A stretch of 64,000 nucleotides of DNA from Pseudeuparius sepicola (GCA_963920635.1 OY987299.1:20910901-20974900), one strand, 5' to 3'; positions 43,661-55,280 are shown, counted from the stretch's first letter. Numbers and translations are program-made. Notes: generated by a model not told the origin, from the letters alone.

Positions 43661-45239
43661 GAAAACGAGGAATTCGAATGTGACGTCAAACATAATATAC
43701 CAGGTATTGTTAAAAAGTTATTTCAAAAAATACCCTTTTTCAAAAAATTGTGTAGTTGGATTTTAACAGGAAATGCTAGTAATGAGTATAGAGGAGTAAC
43801 GAATAAGTGTCGGTTTTCATTTCTGACTTCCAGTTTTACCGGAAGTGAGTATTATGTTATGAACACTCTGTATTAGATAAGCGGATGATATTGTGCAAAT
43901 TGATAGAGTAGGTGACTCCCAATCCATTGGCAACCTAACGTTTGGAAGAGACTCAGTATTGTTTACACAGGGCACTCTCAAAAAGATTTTTTCATTTTTT
44001 GCACCTAAATTGTGAACACTCGGTATAAGTTACGACATTGAAACTTGGGATTCGGGGTATCCAGATGTGCATAAATCGATAGATATATTTGTTTTTTTCG
44101 TAAAAAAATGCCTAATATACCACTTCTTCTTTTTGGGGTCTTATTTGTTATCGTAGGGAAAGGGCGAATTTTAAAATAGCATGTACCAGGATGTAGAGCT
44201 TTTGTAGTACCATATTTAAAAAAAATAGTTTTCGAAAATATGCCGCCCCGTTAAAAAATAATGAATTGTCGCCACTTAAAGTGAAACACATTGTATAATG
44301 TTGTCTCCCTTTCAGATTGACTGTTTTTTTTATTATTTTAAAGAAACTAAAACTATGTACAACTGAAACGATTTTAATCTGATGATGTTCAAAACGTAGG
44401 TCGTTTTTTACTGTGAAGTTGACATCTCATGTCAATAAAACGTGGTAGATATCCAGGAAATTATCCATTAATATTTTCACCTCAAACTTTTGAATAAAAA
44501 ATCCCAGGAAGGAGTCAACGCTCTATATGTGTATTATAAAAACGTGAGACGGAAATCGCCCTGAGTATATAATAACCAAGTTTTGACAAAATATTTTGAT
44601 ATCAGTCAGTATTTGTATTTAGATACTGTTTCGTGTTATGCTTAGCTCTGCGGCTTGCAGTGCTGGTATACTGCCCTGACCACTAGAACTAAGATGTTTG
44701 AGGAAAACATTCCATCGGTAAGTAATTTTATAATTTAAATTAACTGTTGACTCCATGCACCAAAGTGGCATAGGCGTTTGTGTAGGTACCTACTTGTTTA
44801 TAATTAGAAATTTAAAATTAGAATTACTGTAATATCAAGGATTAATAAACTTATATTTTTTGCCTGTATTGTAAGTACTGATTTCACGAAAAATGAGGGT
44901 TTCTGCCTGGATTAGTTTGTCGAAACAACTCAAAGGTGCGCGCCACTGTAAAAACGCAAACGGCATCCAGCCATATGCTGAGGCTGTCCCGGTCGAGCGT
45001 TAAGCCTAAATTTGCTTCTTCCTGGGGTTCTTTTTCAAAGCCTCAAACATAAACTTTAACCTTATTTTTCTAGGAAATAACCATTTCCAGTGCACGCCTA
45101 CTTTTTTGTTCTTGTATGGCTTTAAACTGAAAACCTATCGGCGCATTCACTAACAACCAGCGATATGAATATTCAAAATTAATCTAGCATTTATTTCCAT
45201 TCCATCTCGGCGCATAGATAATAATTATTCACAACCACT
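43661..45239. other. Intronic DNA with orphan repeat ends
   Basis: GAACACTCTGTATTAG (43861) and GTGAACACTCGGTATAAG (44015) look like decayed transposon ends. A short frame ATG...GTAAGT at 44694-44722 is discussed among the rejected items. Confidence 0.35.
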
Positions 45240-45560
45240 AATAAGGGGAATAATAGGACGATGCCCTGCATCCACGACACGACATGCGGCAACTCAGCGG
45301 AGCATGTAGTACGTAAGTCATATTAATGCACAACGGCGCCAACCCCCGAGGTGGGATTACATGCAAATCTTGCGGGGGTGTTACGCCATTAACCTCCACA
45401 GTAAGTCGGTGGCGCTTAGGATGGAGGCGGGCGCTTGGATTTGCGTGCGCCTTTTTGGGACCTCTGTGGCAGCTGGGGTATTAAACGCACAATAAGGGGC
45501 TGTGTGGCTTACCTGTAGTTTACTCGAAGGGGAAAATGTAGAGTTTTAATGCCAAATTAG
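45240..45560. promoter_or_regulatory. Candidate regulatory island with octamer and homeodomain words
   Basis: A GC-richer non-repetitive patch containing GGGATTACATGCAAATC (about 45353-45369). This combines GGATTA (K50 homeodomain core) with the POU octamer ATGCAAAT. TAATAATTATT lies near 45221 and TATTAATGCAC near 45322. The mixture of AT homeodomain words in a GC-rich block is common in insect intronic enhancers. Function is inferred. Confidence 0.35.
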
Positions 45561-46085
45561 CGCCCGTCAAGTGTCCTGAAAACTTATAGCACCGTATACA
45601 GGGTGTATCGGTCATGAGTAATCAACCTTAGCCCGTGCGTAATGTAAGGCAGCTGGATTCTTGCTGGAAGCGCATGGCGAGGAGGTCTCCCCCCTACCTA
45701 GCCGGTAGAGGGGAACAACGTTAGATTGGGAGAGGGAATGGGCACATTTCACGTTTTTTTCTGATAAGCCTTGACTAAAATATACTTACGGATTTTTTTT
45801 CAAATTTTTTTGAAGGCCCGTTTAGCCGAAAAAAAAATGAAAATGTCCACGGAGTGAGTATAGGTACTTTTTGTAGGTCCGGCAACGCCGCAAAACGGTC
45901 AGGTTCAAATTTAACCAGTCCGCCCACCTTTCTGTCAAATCACAGCTGTGACATATTTATTGCGTTGGTTTGTTTTTGTTGGTAATTCGTTATTCGTTTG
46001 GCTAGCCATCATTTACGTTTTGTTGTGAGTTACTGCTTAATATAATAGTGTTCAGCATGGAAGACGGCTTTGTTAAAGCATTGTT
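45561..46085. other. Intronic DNA with an orphan CAGGGTG end
   Basis: ACAGGGTGTATCGGTCATGA at 45598 has no partner. A short ATG frame at 46058-46093 (11 codons) is not called. Confidence 0.35.
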
Positions 46086-46135
46086 TAGTTAATAATAATA
46101 TAATATAATAATGATATAATATAATAATATAATGA
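46086..46135. repeat. (AATAT/TAATA)n simple repeat
   Basis: Irregular TAATA and TATAA units over about 50 bp. Confidence 0.85.
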
Positions 46136-47664
46136 AAAATGAAAAAACTCTCAACACAAAGAACAAATCACCAACTATCGATGAGGTTAACTCCGACGAC
46201 GTAAGACGTAAACAATCGAAATGACAGTGGTGCCATGTTGCCGGCTATTTTGTCGTCTACCTGGGAGGGTTTATTACTTTAAAATGTCCTATTTAAATTA
46301 CATCATAAAACTATAATTAAAATATAATCTGGTTATAATGGTGTGCCATATAATTAATACACCCCAGTTTTATACCTTTTATTAATAATAAGTGTTAAAA
46401 AACAAGTAAATCTATTAAATTCTTTAGCCCGAACTTTTGAAACTGATTGGTAGGGTCCAGCTGACGTCAGCAGGACCCCGATTTTCAAATTTCAATTCTA
46501 ATTTTTGGCCTAGTTAAAGATAATAAAAACAAACGGGTGGACTTTTTGGGACTTTGAAGACATAATGCATAAAGTAAACGCAAAGAAAACAAAAAATTTT
46601 TTTTATGATCCGCGTTGTTGTCTTATTTCAGAGTGAAATAAAAATGCTTTTAGAATAATTAGGTAGTACCTTTGAAAATTATTCCTATCGGTAGGTTTGC
46701 TATCACACGAACTGGTTATTACTTTCTCCATGCACGCACACAAATAATTTAACAAAGCAAGAATAGGCCTAGCAAGACAAGAAATCTTGTCCTGGGAAGC
46801 ACTACTCAAAACCCACAAAAACCGAATGTAGATGAAATTACAATAAACTTTTAATTAAATTAAAGTCACCCGATGAGGCATATATCCGAAGCATCTGAAA
46901 CGTTAAATATGCGCGTGAGCTTATTGTTACACACTGGTGTACCTACTATGAACTACATGTGATTCACCCTCCATGTGAAATTGTGGAGTGTGAAATTTCT
47001 TGACGACTTGATTTATTTTCTTCGCCGTCAACCACGTTGGTAGTCAAATAAACGTAAAGCTAAACTACGAATTTTTATGTTCTTACTTCTTAAGGATGAA
47101 ATAAAAGATAAATTGAAAGATAAGCAGCTATATGAACCAGGTTATGGTACATAATCGGTGTTGCTTGGGTTTACGTTCACTACTTAAACCCTTATAGCCC
47201 ATTAAAACCGCTGCTGACAATCTCAACGAATTTGCAGTTAATTTGGAATTGCATCTTATCTCGAACATACACACGGCTCCCTTTTGACTGAAAATTGTTC
47301 TCTGGTGTCGTCCAGGGGATTGCACGATGAATGGATTTTGTTTAGTTAGGTACTTGAAATTTCCTTGTGACGCAAGGAATCTGAAACAAACTTTTTCAAG
47401 TTACCACGAAAATAAACTGCTAAATAAACTCTAAACACTATACTCCCACTTGACATTTTCTTTGGCAAAAGAGAAAGGAAAAGGATGTATTCTCTGAAAG
47501 CCTAGAAAACAAAGTTGCTGAAGTTATTTTTTGAGTTTGTTTCTTGTTCCTGTGGCGAAAAATCCAAACTTTGATGTTTTCTAACATAGGTATCAAATTT
47601 AATAAATCAATATAAAGTACCTAAGTTATCTGTCAATTTTGACAGCAGTTATTTCTCTTTACTT
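46136..47664. other. Intronic DNA, nothing recognised
   Basis: CCGATGAGGCATATATCCGA then AGCATCTGAAACGTTAAATA (about 46870-46910) resembles the GAT..GGC...GAAACGT type of retroelement tail but is a single copy. No gene signal. Confidence 0.35.
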
Positions 47665-47960
47665 ATTTTCTTCCGCACGCACCAGGTTGTCGAGGAGAGA
47701 GGAGAGTTTGAACCAGGGACTCTTTGAAGTAAGGGGCCCCAGCATTACACTTTCCAAAGTGAGCCTATTCTTTCCCCATTCTAATGGTCTCAGTGATGCC
47801 AAGTATGCCATTTTATTGGAGAATCTATGAATATAGAAGGTACTTTGATTGTTAGTAAAAGTTAATAATGGTTTCCATGATTTCTAAAAATTAGACTTGA
47901 CAATTTTGCTTATACAAGTGCAGAATGTGGCAACTGTCAAATGAAAGAAATTTATTTTAT
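47665..47960 (-). repeat. SINE-like repeat S, copy 2
   Basis: Inverted counterpart of 32225-32530, with GAGTTTGAACCAGGGACTC at about 47707 (B-box complement) and GCAGAATGTGGCAACTGTC at about 47921. The two copies are close enough to align by eye throughout. Confidence 0.6.
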
Positions 47961-48056
47961 AGTTGAAATTGATTTCCAGCAATTATTTAAACGAATTTAA
48001 GTAATAAGTATGGTGAGTAAGTAGTGCCGATTTTGTCGCTATTGCATCTTGTTACC
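47960..48056. repeat. Short repeat shared with 31603-31717
   Basis: Same phrases and order (AGTTGAAATTGATTTCCAGC, AAGTAATAAGTATGG, GTCGCTATTGCATCTTGTTA). Confidence 0.65.
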
Positions 48057-48353
48057 AGGTTCCTCAGACCATTTGTAATATGTATACTTGAACTTTCTTC
48101 CCTTGTTGAATGTGTATTCTACCCAAAGAACTTTCACAGATTTCGGGATGGACTAATAATATTAGGTCTAGTAGTTCTAATGATGTAGTTTTTCTCGGTG
48201 TTCATTATAAAATTTTTGTAATTTTATTTCTCTCCCAATAAGGTAGGTACCTCACAAACTTAAAATAAACTTGTAGTCGTAGATAAAAACTCTTTAAAAA
48301 AGACCTGACTGAAGTCCCTGTAGCTTACAGACGGAGTCACTTTGTTTCTTATG
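48057..48353. other. Spacer
   Basis: No feature seen. Confidence 0.3.
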
Positions 48354-50251
48354 CAGGGTATCCCAACGAAAACTTGACCCCAACCTCAGAGAAATAACCA
48401 AGGATAGAGGGAGTAGAACAAAAAGTAAACAAGCCAACATCTTTTTGAGTGATGCCGCGTACTCCATTGTTTACAGCATTTCATTTCAAAATAGAAGGGT
48501 TTAATAATGGGATTCAATGAAGGCACACCTCCCATAACGCTAAATGAACAAATGTAGTTATTAATTTCTTGTATGTAACAGTTTTAAACTAAAATTAAAT
48601 TGCGCTGTAATTATAGTAGCTAATTATCACTTTAATAAAATCGTCACAGATACCTCAAACCGCCCGACATGGCAACGCTGCTTTTGCTGCCGCGGGCGCC
48701 GCGTCCGCTAACTCAGCGATATTTGTTTTGTGTATGCCCAGCATGTCAAGTTTTCCGATTGTTTACGTATGGATTTTTCCCGTTTTTAATTGTTTTTCTG
48801 TTAATTTAAAGGCTATTTATTAGTACCTATTTAGGATATAGTGACTGATTTTGTATACAATGGGACGCAGAAAGTGTGTGGTATATGGCTAAATTGATAT
48901 TTCTCAGGACATAACCTATCTCAGGTAAACGTTGTACACACGGGCCTAATGTTTGTTTACTTCGGTAAATTGGCATAAGATGTTGGTTGACTACAAACGT
49001 ATGTATTTCGAGGCTGTTGCTCCCTCTATCCTTGGTTATTTCTCTGAGACTCCAACAAAAATTCGAAAACCGAACAATATTTGAAAATTCGGCGAGACCC
49101 GTCGATTTTTGTTTTTGGGGGGAGCTTTTTTGACAGTCAAGCCAACCCCATATGTTCATCTCCCTAAACCTTAGCAACCCAAACTTTAAAATTTCAAATG
49201 GAAGTACCCCCCTTGTGGCGCATCATTTTAAAGCCCTTTTTATTGCGAATACAGTGATGTATCGTTTTTAGAATTCTGTTGAGATTTGACAGAATTATTG
49301 GCTAAAAACGGAAAGTTGACAATCCACTGTACGCGTAGTAATTTCTACACAAATGCCCGCCACTATTAAGTTTTTTATCTACTACACACGACCAAATTAC
49401 CTAGTTTTTATTGACGTGTCGATCAGTTTACAAAAAAGTCACAAATGAAAAAGCTGAAGCAAAACAAAAAACTTCATACGAATTCAAAATATGTAACAAA
49501 AAGTCACTGTCACAAAGAGGTCCCCGTTTTTTTGCTTCTAACCACGAAATCGTTACTTTCAGCCTGCTATTGAAAGTGGAAACGTATTTTCGAAATGGTT
49601 TGTTTATTCTATCGCGGAAAGTGTAGAAATTGTTGCAATTTGTTCTAACCTTTCCATGATAGAATAAACCATTTCAAAAACACGTTTACACTTTCAATAG
49701 CAGGCTGAAACTAATGATTTCGTAGTTACAAGCAAAAAACGGGGACCTTTTTGTGACAGTGACTTTTTGTTACATATTTTAAAAAGATATAAGGTTTGAA
49801 TTCGTATGAACTTTTTTTGTTTTGCTTCAGCTTTTTCATTTGACATTTTTGTAAACTTATCGACACGTCAATAAAAACTATGTAATTTGGTCGTGTGTAG
49901 TAGATAAAAAACTTAATAGTGGCGGGCATTTGTGTAGAAATTACTACGCGTACAGTGGATTGTCAACTTTCCGTTTTTAGCCAATAATTCTGTAAAATCT
50001 CGACAGAATTCTAAATACATCACTGTATTCGCAATAAAAAGGGCTTTAAAACGATGCGCCACAAGGGGGGTAGTTCCATTTGAAATTTTAAAGTTGGGGT
50101 TGCTAGGGATTAGGGGAATGAACATATCGGGTTGGCTTGACTGTCAAAAAAGCTCTCCCCAAAAACAATAATCGACGGGTCTCGGCGAATTTTCAAATAT
50201 TGTTCGGTTTTCGAATTTTTGGGGGGGTCAAGTTTTCGTTGGGATACCCTG
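48354..50251. mobile_element. Near-perfect long palindromic element, with M2 inserted in one arm
   Basis: The ends CAGGGTATCCCAACGAAAAC and the complement ending at 50251 (followed by TA) are joined by arms that pair almost base for base to a centre near 49635, for example GTTTTTTATCTACTACACAC and its complement. The left arm is split by an M2 copy (48385-49051); without it the palindrome would be about 1.23 kb. All frames in 49411-50125 are arm sequence. Arm identity is the highest of the foldbacks here, suggesting recent formation. Confidence 0.85.
48385..49051. mobile_element. Foldback family M2, copy 2
   Basis: CTCAGAGAAATAACCAAGG at 48385 and CCTTGGTTATTTCTCTGAG ending at 49048. CCAAC occurs at both outer edges (48380-48384, 49052-49056) and may be a target duplication. 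The uninterrupted other arm of the host palindrome (about 50215-50240) proves that this is an insertion. The 116-codon frame at 48827-49177 crosses its edge and is not a gene. Confidence 0.75.
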
Positions 50252-50379
50252 TATATATCTTGTTTATCTTATCTTATTGACATATTATCTTATTATAATT
50301 TATCAACTTGTAATGCGAAAAACTGCCAAAGATAGAAATGTTTTTCCTAAAACGAAATTTTCTAGAAACGTCGGAGAAT

Positions 50380-50715
50380 ACTCGCCTAACAATTTTCCGG
50401 CCGGGTCGGTAAATAGACTGTTGGAAACTCTCGGAAAAATATGTTCCGGAAGCCCACATTGCTTTTCATTCCGCCTTGCCTTCCGCATAATTTGCAGCCG
50501 AATTTCTCGCCGCCGTAGTTGGCGGTTGTTCCTCTCCTTTTTGGGCTTCGGCTTACGACAAAAGGCCGCGCCGGTATTGATGGCATCGTGTGGCGTGGCG
50601 CGAGCGCCGCGGTCGCATATTTGAAAAGTTTTGAAGACTGCAGATTTATGAAAATGCCCTCCGCCGTCCGCGCGGCTTGCGAGTAAATCAGATCTCGTGA
50701 CACGGTGAAACGTCA
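50380..50715. promoter_or_regulatory. GC-rich single-copy island with the longest open frame
   Basis: CpG-bearing block in which several frames are open at once: 137 and 105 codons on the minus strand, 115 on the plus. The 137-codon protein (50303-50716) is rich in R and K and shows no recognisable domain or splice context. Simultaneous opening in three frames points to composition rather than coding. A conserved regulatory block, a CpG island or an unknown exon remain possible. Confidence 0.3.
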
Positions 50716-52529
50716 ATCACGACAGGTTGAAGAGGTACTGTATTAAAAAGAGCAGAATGAAAATCGAAAACACTAAAGTGAAAAGACCACATCGTCAGGA
50801 TAACCCATCGAATTGATAAGTACAATGGAAGTCGCACAGGTACCACTTTCATTGTTGTTTGGGGCAGCCAACTCTAGAGAGAGATAGGTTTTAAATGGCA
50901 ATAAGTAAGACAAGGACGCCTAATGAACGTGTCAGCTGATTCAGGCAAACGAGGTATATAGGGATGTTGCATATTAATGGATGAATTTAATGGGCATGTT
51001 CCGTAATTCTCTTTATTGTATGATCTCTATTCCGAAATTCGGGGCTTGTTTGTAGGAATGAGAATTTTTCTATATAACCACAATTATGTAAATATTGCAC
51101 AGAAAAAAGTAGTGAATTGATTAAGAAAATTACCTACATGGCAATTGTATGTACCTGGAAGTAAATTGAGACAAATAAAATACAAATTACAAAATAAAAG
51201 TTTATTTTAAAATAAAGGCGACAAAATATCTAGGATAAGGTATACATTTTCAACTTTAATTACTTATCTTAATTGATTTATTAATTTTAAAATTCAATAG
51301 GAAAAGCATGTAAGACAGGTAGCTTTTACATATTTTTATGTAATTTTTAATGTTTAGGCATCTAACAAAAAGAATTACAAATAATTACCTTATTAAAGGG
51401 ACCAGAACCTCAAGATTAATTCCATCTTTGACTACGAAGAGCTAGGTTCATTAGCACAATATTTTGCCAGTTTTTCCCGTGATAGTTTCTATCATGACTT
51501 GGAAAATAAAAAACTGTAGTAATTACATACTTTTTAAGTTTGCGCTGCCCAAAATTCTATATGAAATTGCTCTCAATAAATTGTTGACTACAAATGCAGC
51601 AAGTAAATACTTATAGACAGTACAAAATTTTTCCTTTTTATTGCTGCAATCCACTTGTCTCTAATATCACCTTATCTCTAGGAAAACTGCAAAGTTATTA
51701 GCAAATATTTTTAAGACTTACGAATGAAAAGAAACTCATCTATTCTTATTCTTTCCGACCCGTTTGGTACATGCAAATACACAACAGGAGTTGACCATCT
51801 TTTTTGTAATTTACAACTTAAAAAGAAAGAATATAGCCACTTAGCTAAATTAAATTTTCTCTCCGATCTAAAAATATAATAGTTGTACTGAATAACAAGG
51901 TTAGGACTAACCTAACCTTGTTATCCAGTACAACTATTAAAGATACTAAGGACGTGAAAACTGTATTTAAAAATATAATATTAAACCAAACACCAACTAA
52001 GAAAACTCAACGCCGTTTTATACGAAACTGCCACCACGACACGAACTCAAATCAAATATAAATAATACAATAATTACTCCTATTCGTATTGGGACTTGGG
52101 ACTTTGGGACAGAAGGAAAATTAAAATGACGTTTGACAACGGAACTCGTTTGAAGCACAGGACACAAAATTATAAAGTTAGGACAAACACCTCTTTTGTG
52201 TTATGTGGTTTTTGCCGGAATCAGGTGATTTATTTACTATTTCACTTACTCAAGTTTGGCTGCCAGTTTCTCTCTCTACACTCCTTCCATCTACATGCCA
52301 TTTCAATGGGATAACCCAGCAACAACAACAACTCAAAAAAAAGTCGTTCTATGTCAGTTTGACACCTCGGTTGATTATTATCAAAATGCAACGTTTTGGA
52401 AAGATTTGCTGTTTTTGAATTCGTGAAATATTCTTCCTAAATACCACTATGCCGCCGGTGCTTTAGAATTAAACAGATAAGCACTCGTGGTGCGTTACCT
52501 CCGAAAATAATGTGAGACCTATTTACAAT
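50716..52529. other. AT-rich intronic DNA
   Basis: Holds the palindrome at 51877-51939 and nothing else recognisable. Frames at 52096-52418 have no motif. Confidence 0.35.
51877..51939. repeat. 63-bp near-perfect palindrome with GGTTAGG arms
   Basis: TAATAGTTGTACTG, ATAACAAGGTTAGG and a short ACTAA spacer are followed by CCTAACCTTGTTAT and CAGTACAACTATTA, with one mismatch. GGTTAGG/CCTAACC also borders the nested insertion at 20300-20742. Confidence 0.8.
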
Positions 52530-52775
52530 ACTGTGACAAATTTAATAAAGTGTAGGTAGGCATATTGTCACAAAAGTGACACTGAGAACCATCTATGTTC
52601 AAATAGTCAAACTAATTATTTTTACACCTGGAGCCGGGTGACCCTAATTGCTAAAATGTTTATAAAACATCCTCATCAATGTTATCAAGGGGAAGTCGAT
52701 AATGAAAATACGAGGAACAATTTATAAGTAGTAACAATAGCAAATCAAAGTCCACCGCCGATTCGCCAGAAATCG

Positions 52776-52813
52776 TATAAATTCGGCGCCAGCCAAGAGC
52801 TGGACATCAGTGG
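52776..52813 (+). promoter_or_regulatory. TATA box and initiator of the LTR-like block
   Basis: TATAAATT at 52776-52783 and CATCAGTGG at 52805-52813. Taking the A of TCAGT (52809) as +1, the TATA box begins at -33, a normal spacing for insect promoters. Confidence 0.5.
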
Positions 52814-53126
52814 CATCGGCTTCTTAGTCACCACTAGATATTCGACTACTCCCCTGTGGAGACCAAGGCATCGGCGTGTTCGCCACCGGGGTCGAAACAG
52901 GTGGAGTTCCCTCTAGTTAGCTGCAAGGGCATCGGCGTTATCGTCACCCTTGGAGCGCTGGGGTAGTTGGGGGTCGAAGGGTGTTCTGAGAAGTCCGGTT
53001 CCCCGGATCCGCGGCCCGTTCGCCGTAGGTCCGAACGGTCGCGAAAAGCCTGCCTCCCTCGCCCGTCCGAGTCGCCGCCCTGATCGCCAGGATGCGTGTC
53101 CTAACAGTCATACTGTGAGTCGTCTC

Positions 53127-53132
53127 AATAAA
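53127..53132 (+). terminator. AATAAA polyadenylation signal
   Basis: AATAAA followed by TTTTTATAATTACC and a GTGTGTGTT-type GT-rich stretch about 35 bp later, the usual layout of a cleavage site. It is downstream of and in line with the TATA/initiator pair. Confidence 0.5.
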
Positions 53133-53170
53133 ACCAAGTTTTTATAATTACCCCGTGTCGTTAGTAACGT

Positions 53171-54357
53171 GTGTGTTCTGCTGGGATTACCTACGTCCAG
53201 CATCCACTGCCAGTCGTCCCCCTCAAAGATCTCCGGCAAGTCGCGAGGGACAACAGGGTTCTCTCGAGGCACACACAGGGCATTCCCGGCCCGGTGTGAC
53301 AATATCATAAGAGAAAAGTGTTTGTTAGCAGTGTGTGCTTGTACAACGATAAAAATAACTACCCTTGCGAAAACGGTCACGTGACTTGTATCTAGTAACT
53401 GTCAAATTTGGCACTTCGAAAACGCTACCCATTTGTCGAAATATCGACTCTAAATATTCCCTTGCAAATCTATATCCGTACCCCCTACCAATTTTCATGA
53501 ATTTACCAGAACATTGTCGATTTTCTTTAAATTATTTTCTTTCATTTTTGTTCACAGATTCTATCTACATAATACGTATTTTAAACAAGCACATTTATTA
53601 AATTTAAAAAATTTCTCGTCAATAATGCATAAAGTTTAATGACAGAGGAAAGCCGAAAATAAAAAACCAGTCACAGGTTTTGAAAACCAAAAACTAGTTA
53701 TTTTCCCAGATTGTGGAAAATGGCCGCCGTGACGTCATTGTTATCTTTCTCCCAGAAACATATCATTTTTTTATCATAATTTCGTACAACATGTTCTAGA
53801 AATAAAAGAAAAAGTGTTAATATGAACTTTTCCTGATATTTTGACGACAAAAGTTGCATAGTCGCATACCTAGTATTAGGTATAAAATTGTTGAACATTT
53901 CGTTGAGATACATAGAAGCCATATTTCTTACAAAAACGTTAATCGAAGCAACCATAAGGAATCCGATATCCGCCCAGTCACCGCCCCAACTCCGGACAGA
54001 AACTAAATTGCCGGTTTACACTAAATTTAAAATTAAGATCAATTAGATCTCCGCTTGCAGACTGGAGAAAGAAAGTCGCCGGCCCGGCGACTGGAAGATA
54101 TTAATCAAGTAAAAAGCGCCCGGGGGACCAACAGAGGGATTAAACCAATCTTATAAAAAGACTTAAACAATCGCGTTCCAGGTTATCAGCGGGGAAAAAT
54201 AAAGAAAAAGGAGAGAGGGTGGATTTCCGATTTTAACGAAACAAAGCCTATTGAATTCTCGTTAGTAATTGACACGGAGAGCGTATATCGAAAATTCTAT
54301 CGGTATACGGATTTGATCGGAATAATAATATTCCTCGTTTTTTTATTGAATGTTGAA
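53171..54357. other. Intronic DNA, partly GC-richer
   Basis: Minus-strand residues PRENPVVPRDLPEIFEGDDW (53225-53290) look protein-like but match no family I know. 53980-54250 is single-copy and could be regulatory. Nothing firmer. Confidence 0.3.
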
Positions 54358-55083
54358 GATTATTTCCCTCATACTTCTTGCATCTAATAAGGTAGCTCCT
54401 TCCATAAAAATCCAACCAATAATATGCCTCTGCTAGCGATAATTACACTTGCGCAAACCAAAGCGGTAATACCACTTGTGCAATTATCACTTCGTTGCTT
54501 AGCAACCGCGAATCTGTTCGATACAAACACGTACTTCTTAAAATTGGTGTGTTTTACACTGTTCTAAATTATGCAGGTTATAAATTATGTTGCGGTATTA
54601 TTAAGCATTGTGTCAATGATTTTATATAACTTTTACATTGCTAAATTGTTGTTATTAGACCTCCGTCTCCGTTTAAATTTATGACACACATTCAGAAAAT
54701 AAACCAACGCTAACAGGGTGTAGGTATAATCGCATTTGCCTTGGATATCCAAGCGTCATGTTTGTTTACTTGAATGCTACAGTCGTAGCTATCAATAAAT
54801 TCGTTCAAAATGAGTCGTTTTGAAAATGTAAACATAGAAAAAATTAATACAGAAATTATTAAATCGTATTCGTGAAATAATCTCCACAAATACCACTCGT
54901 GCCGGAAATTTTTCTAAATAATTTTATTCTCAAGCGCTATTTTGCCCATTAGCAAAACCACTCGTTCAAATAATTGCGCTTTTATTTTCAGAGATAAAAT
55001 AAAAGACCAATTTATACTCGTGATCTTTCTAGGCAAAATTCGAAAAAATTATCGATAAAATTTCGGGCACTTGTGATATTACA
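54358..55083. repeat. Repeat family K, partial copy
   Basis: Follows 36900-37608 in order (ATTATTTCCCTCATAC, GTAGCTCCTTCCATAAAAAT, CACTTCGTTGCTTAGCAACC, GACCTCCGTCTCCGTTTAAA, GGGCACTTGTGATATTACA). It keeps about 80 bp (about 54680-54760) that the 36.5-kb copy lacks, and lacks most of the GATAAAATCC hairpin. Confidence 0.75.
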
Positions 55084-55154
55084 TACGATAATTCCATTAT
55101 TTTAGGTACCTATTATATTACTCTATAAGTGGGACTAATTTTTATTAATGCCTA
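55084..55154. other. Intron sequence downstream of the cadherin exon
   Basis: AT-rich sequence between a repeat copy ending at 55083 and the TAATCC array. I see no gene or repeat of its own here. Confidence 0.4.
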
Positions 55155-55258
55155 ATTTTGATTAATCCGTAAATTTGATTAATCCATAATTTTCATTAAT
55201 CCATCAATAATTTCAGTTAATCCCCAATTTACATTAATCAATAATTTCGTTTAATCTA
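55155..55258 (-). repeat. Regular array of TAATCC/GGATTA motifs beside the cadherin splice donor
   Basis: TAATCC occurs at 55163, 55180, 55197 and 55218, followed by TAATCA and TAATCT near 55236 and 55252, so the spacing is 17-21 bp. The units also share TAATTT or AATTTC stretches, which makes this a degenerate minisatellite. On the gene's strand it reads GGATTAAT repeatedly, starting about 20 bp inside the intron. GGATTA is the core site of K50 homeodomain proteins (Otd/Bicoid class). Whether this is a site cluster or only a decayed simple repeat cannot be told from sequence. Confidence 0.6.
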
Positions 55259-55280
55259 TAAACACTTATAAATGACTCAC

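Larger units (their letters stand above)
52530..53170 (+). mobile_element. Possible solo LTR with promoter and polyadenylation signal
   Basis: A GC-rich block begins near TGTGACAAATTTAATAAAG (52532). It has a TATA box (52776), an initiator, three spaced GGCATCGGC units (about 52812, 52868 and 52928), an AATAAA (53127) and T-rich sequence downstream. Promoter and poly(A) signal about 320 bp apart with no gene between is the layout of an LTR. The exact ends, target duplication and a primer-binding site could not be fixed, and no gag or pol frame adjoins. A host promoter is the alternative. Confidence 0.4.

Noticed and set aside
44694..44722. ATG TTT GAG GAA AAC ATT CCA TCG followed by GTAAGT, resembling a first coding exon
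   Set aside because: Only eight codons; no downstream exon could be recognised. Chance match not excluded.
46058..46093. Short ORF MEDGFVKALFS after a promoter-like stretch
   Set aside because: Eleven codons running into a simple repeat; no family match.
50303..50716. 137-codon minus-strand frame, the longest in the window
   Set aside because: No recognisable domain, no splice or start context, and other frames over the same GC-rich block are open too. Kept as a composition effect or candidate regulatory block.
53108..53380. 90-codon minus-strand frame with PRENPVVPRDLPEIFEGDDW
   Set aside because: Protein-like in part but unrecognised, and it overlaps the 3' part of the LTR-like block. 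Left unassigned.
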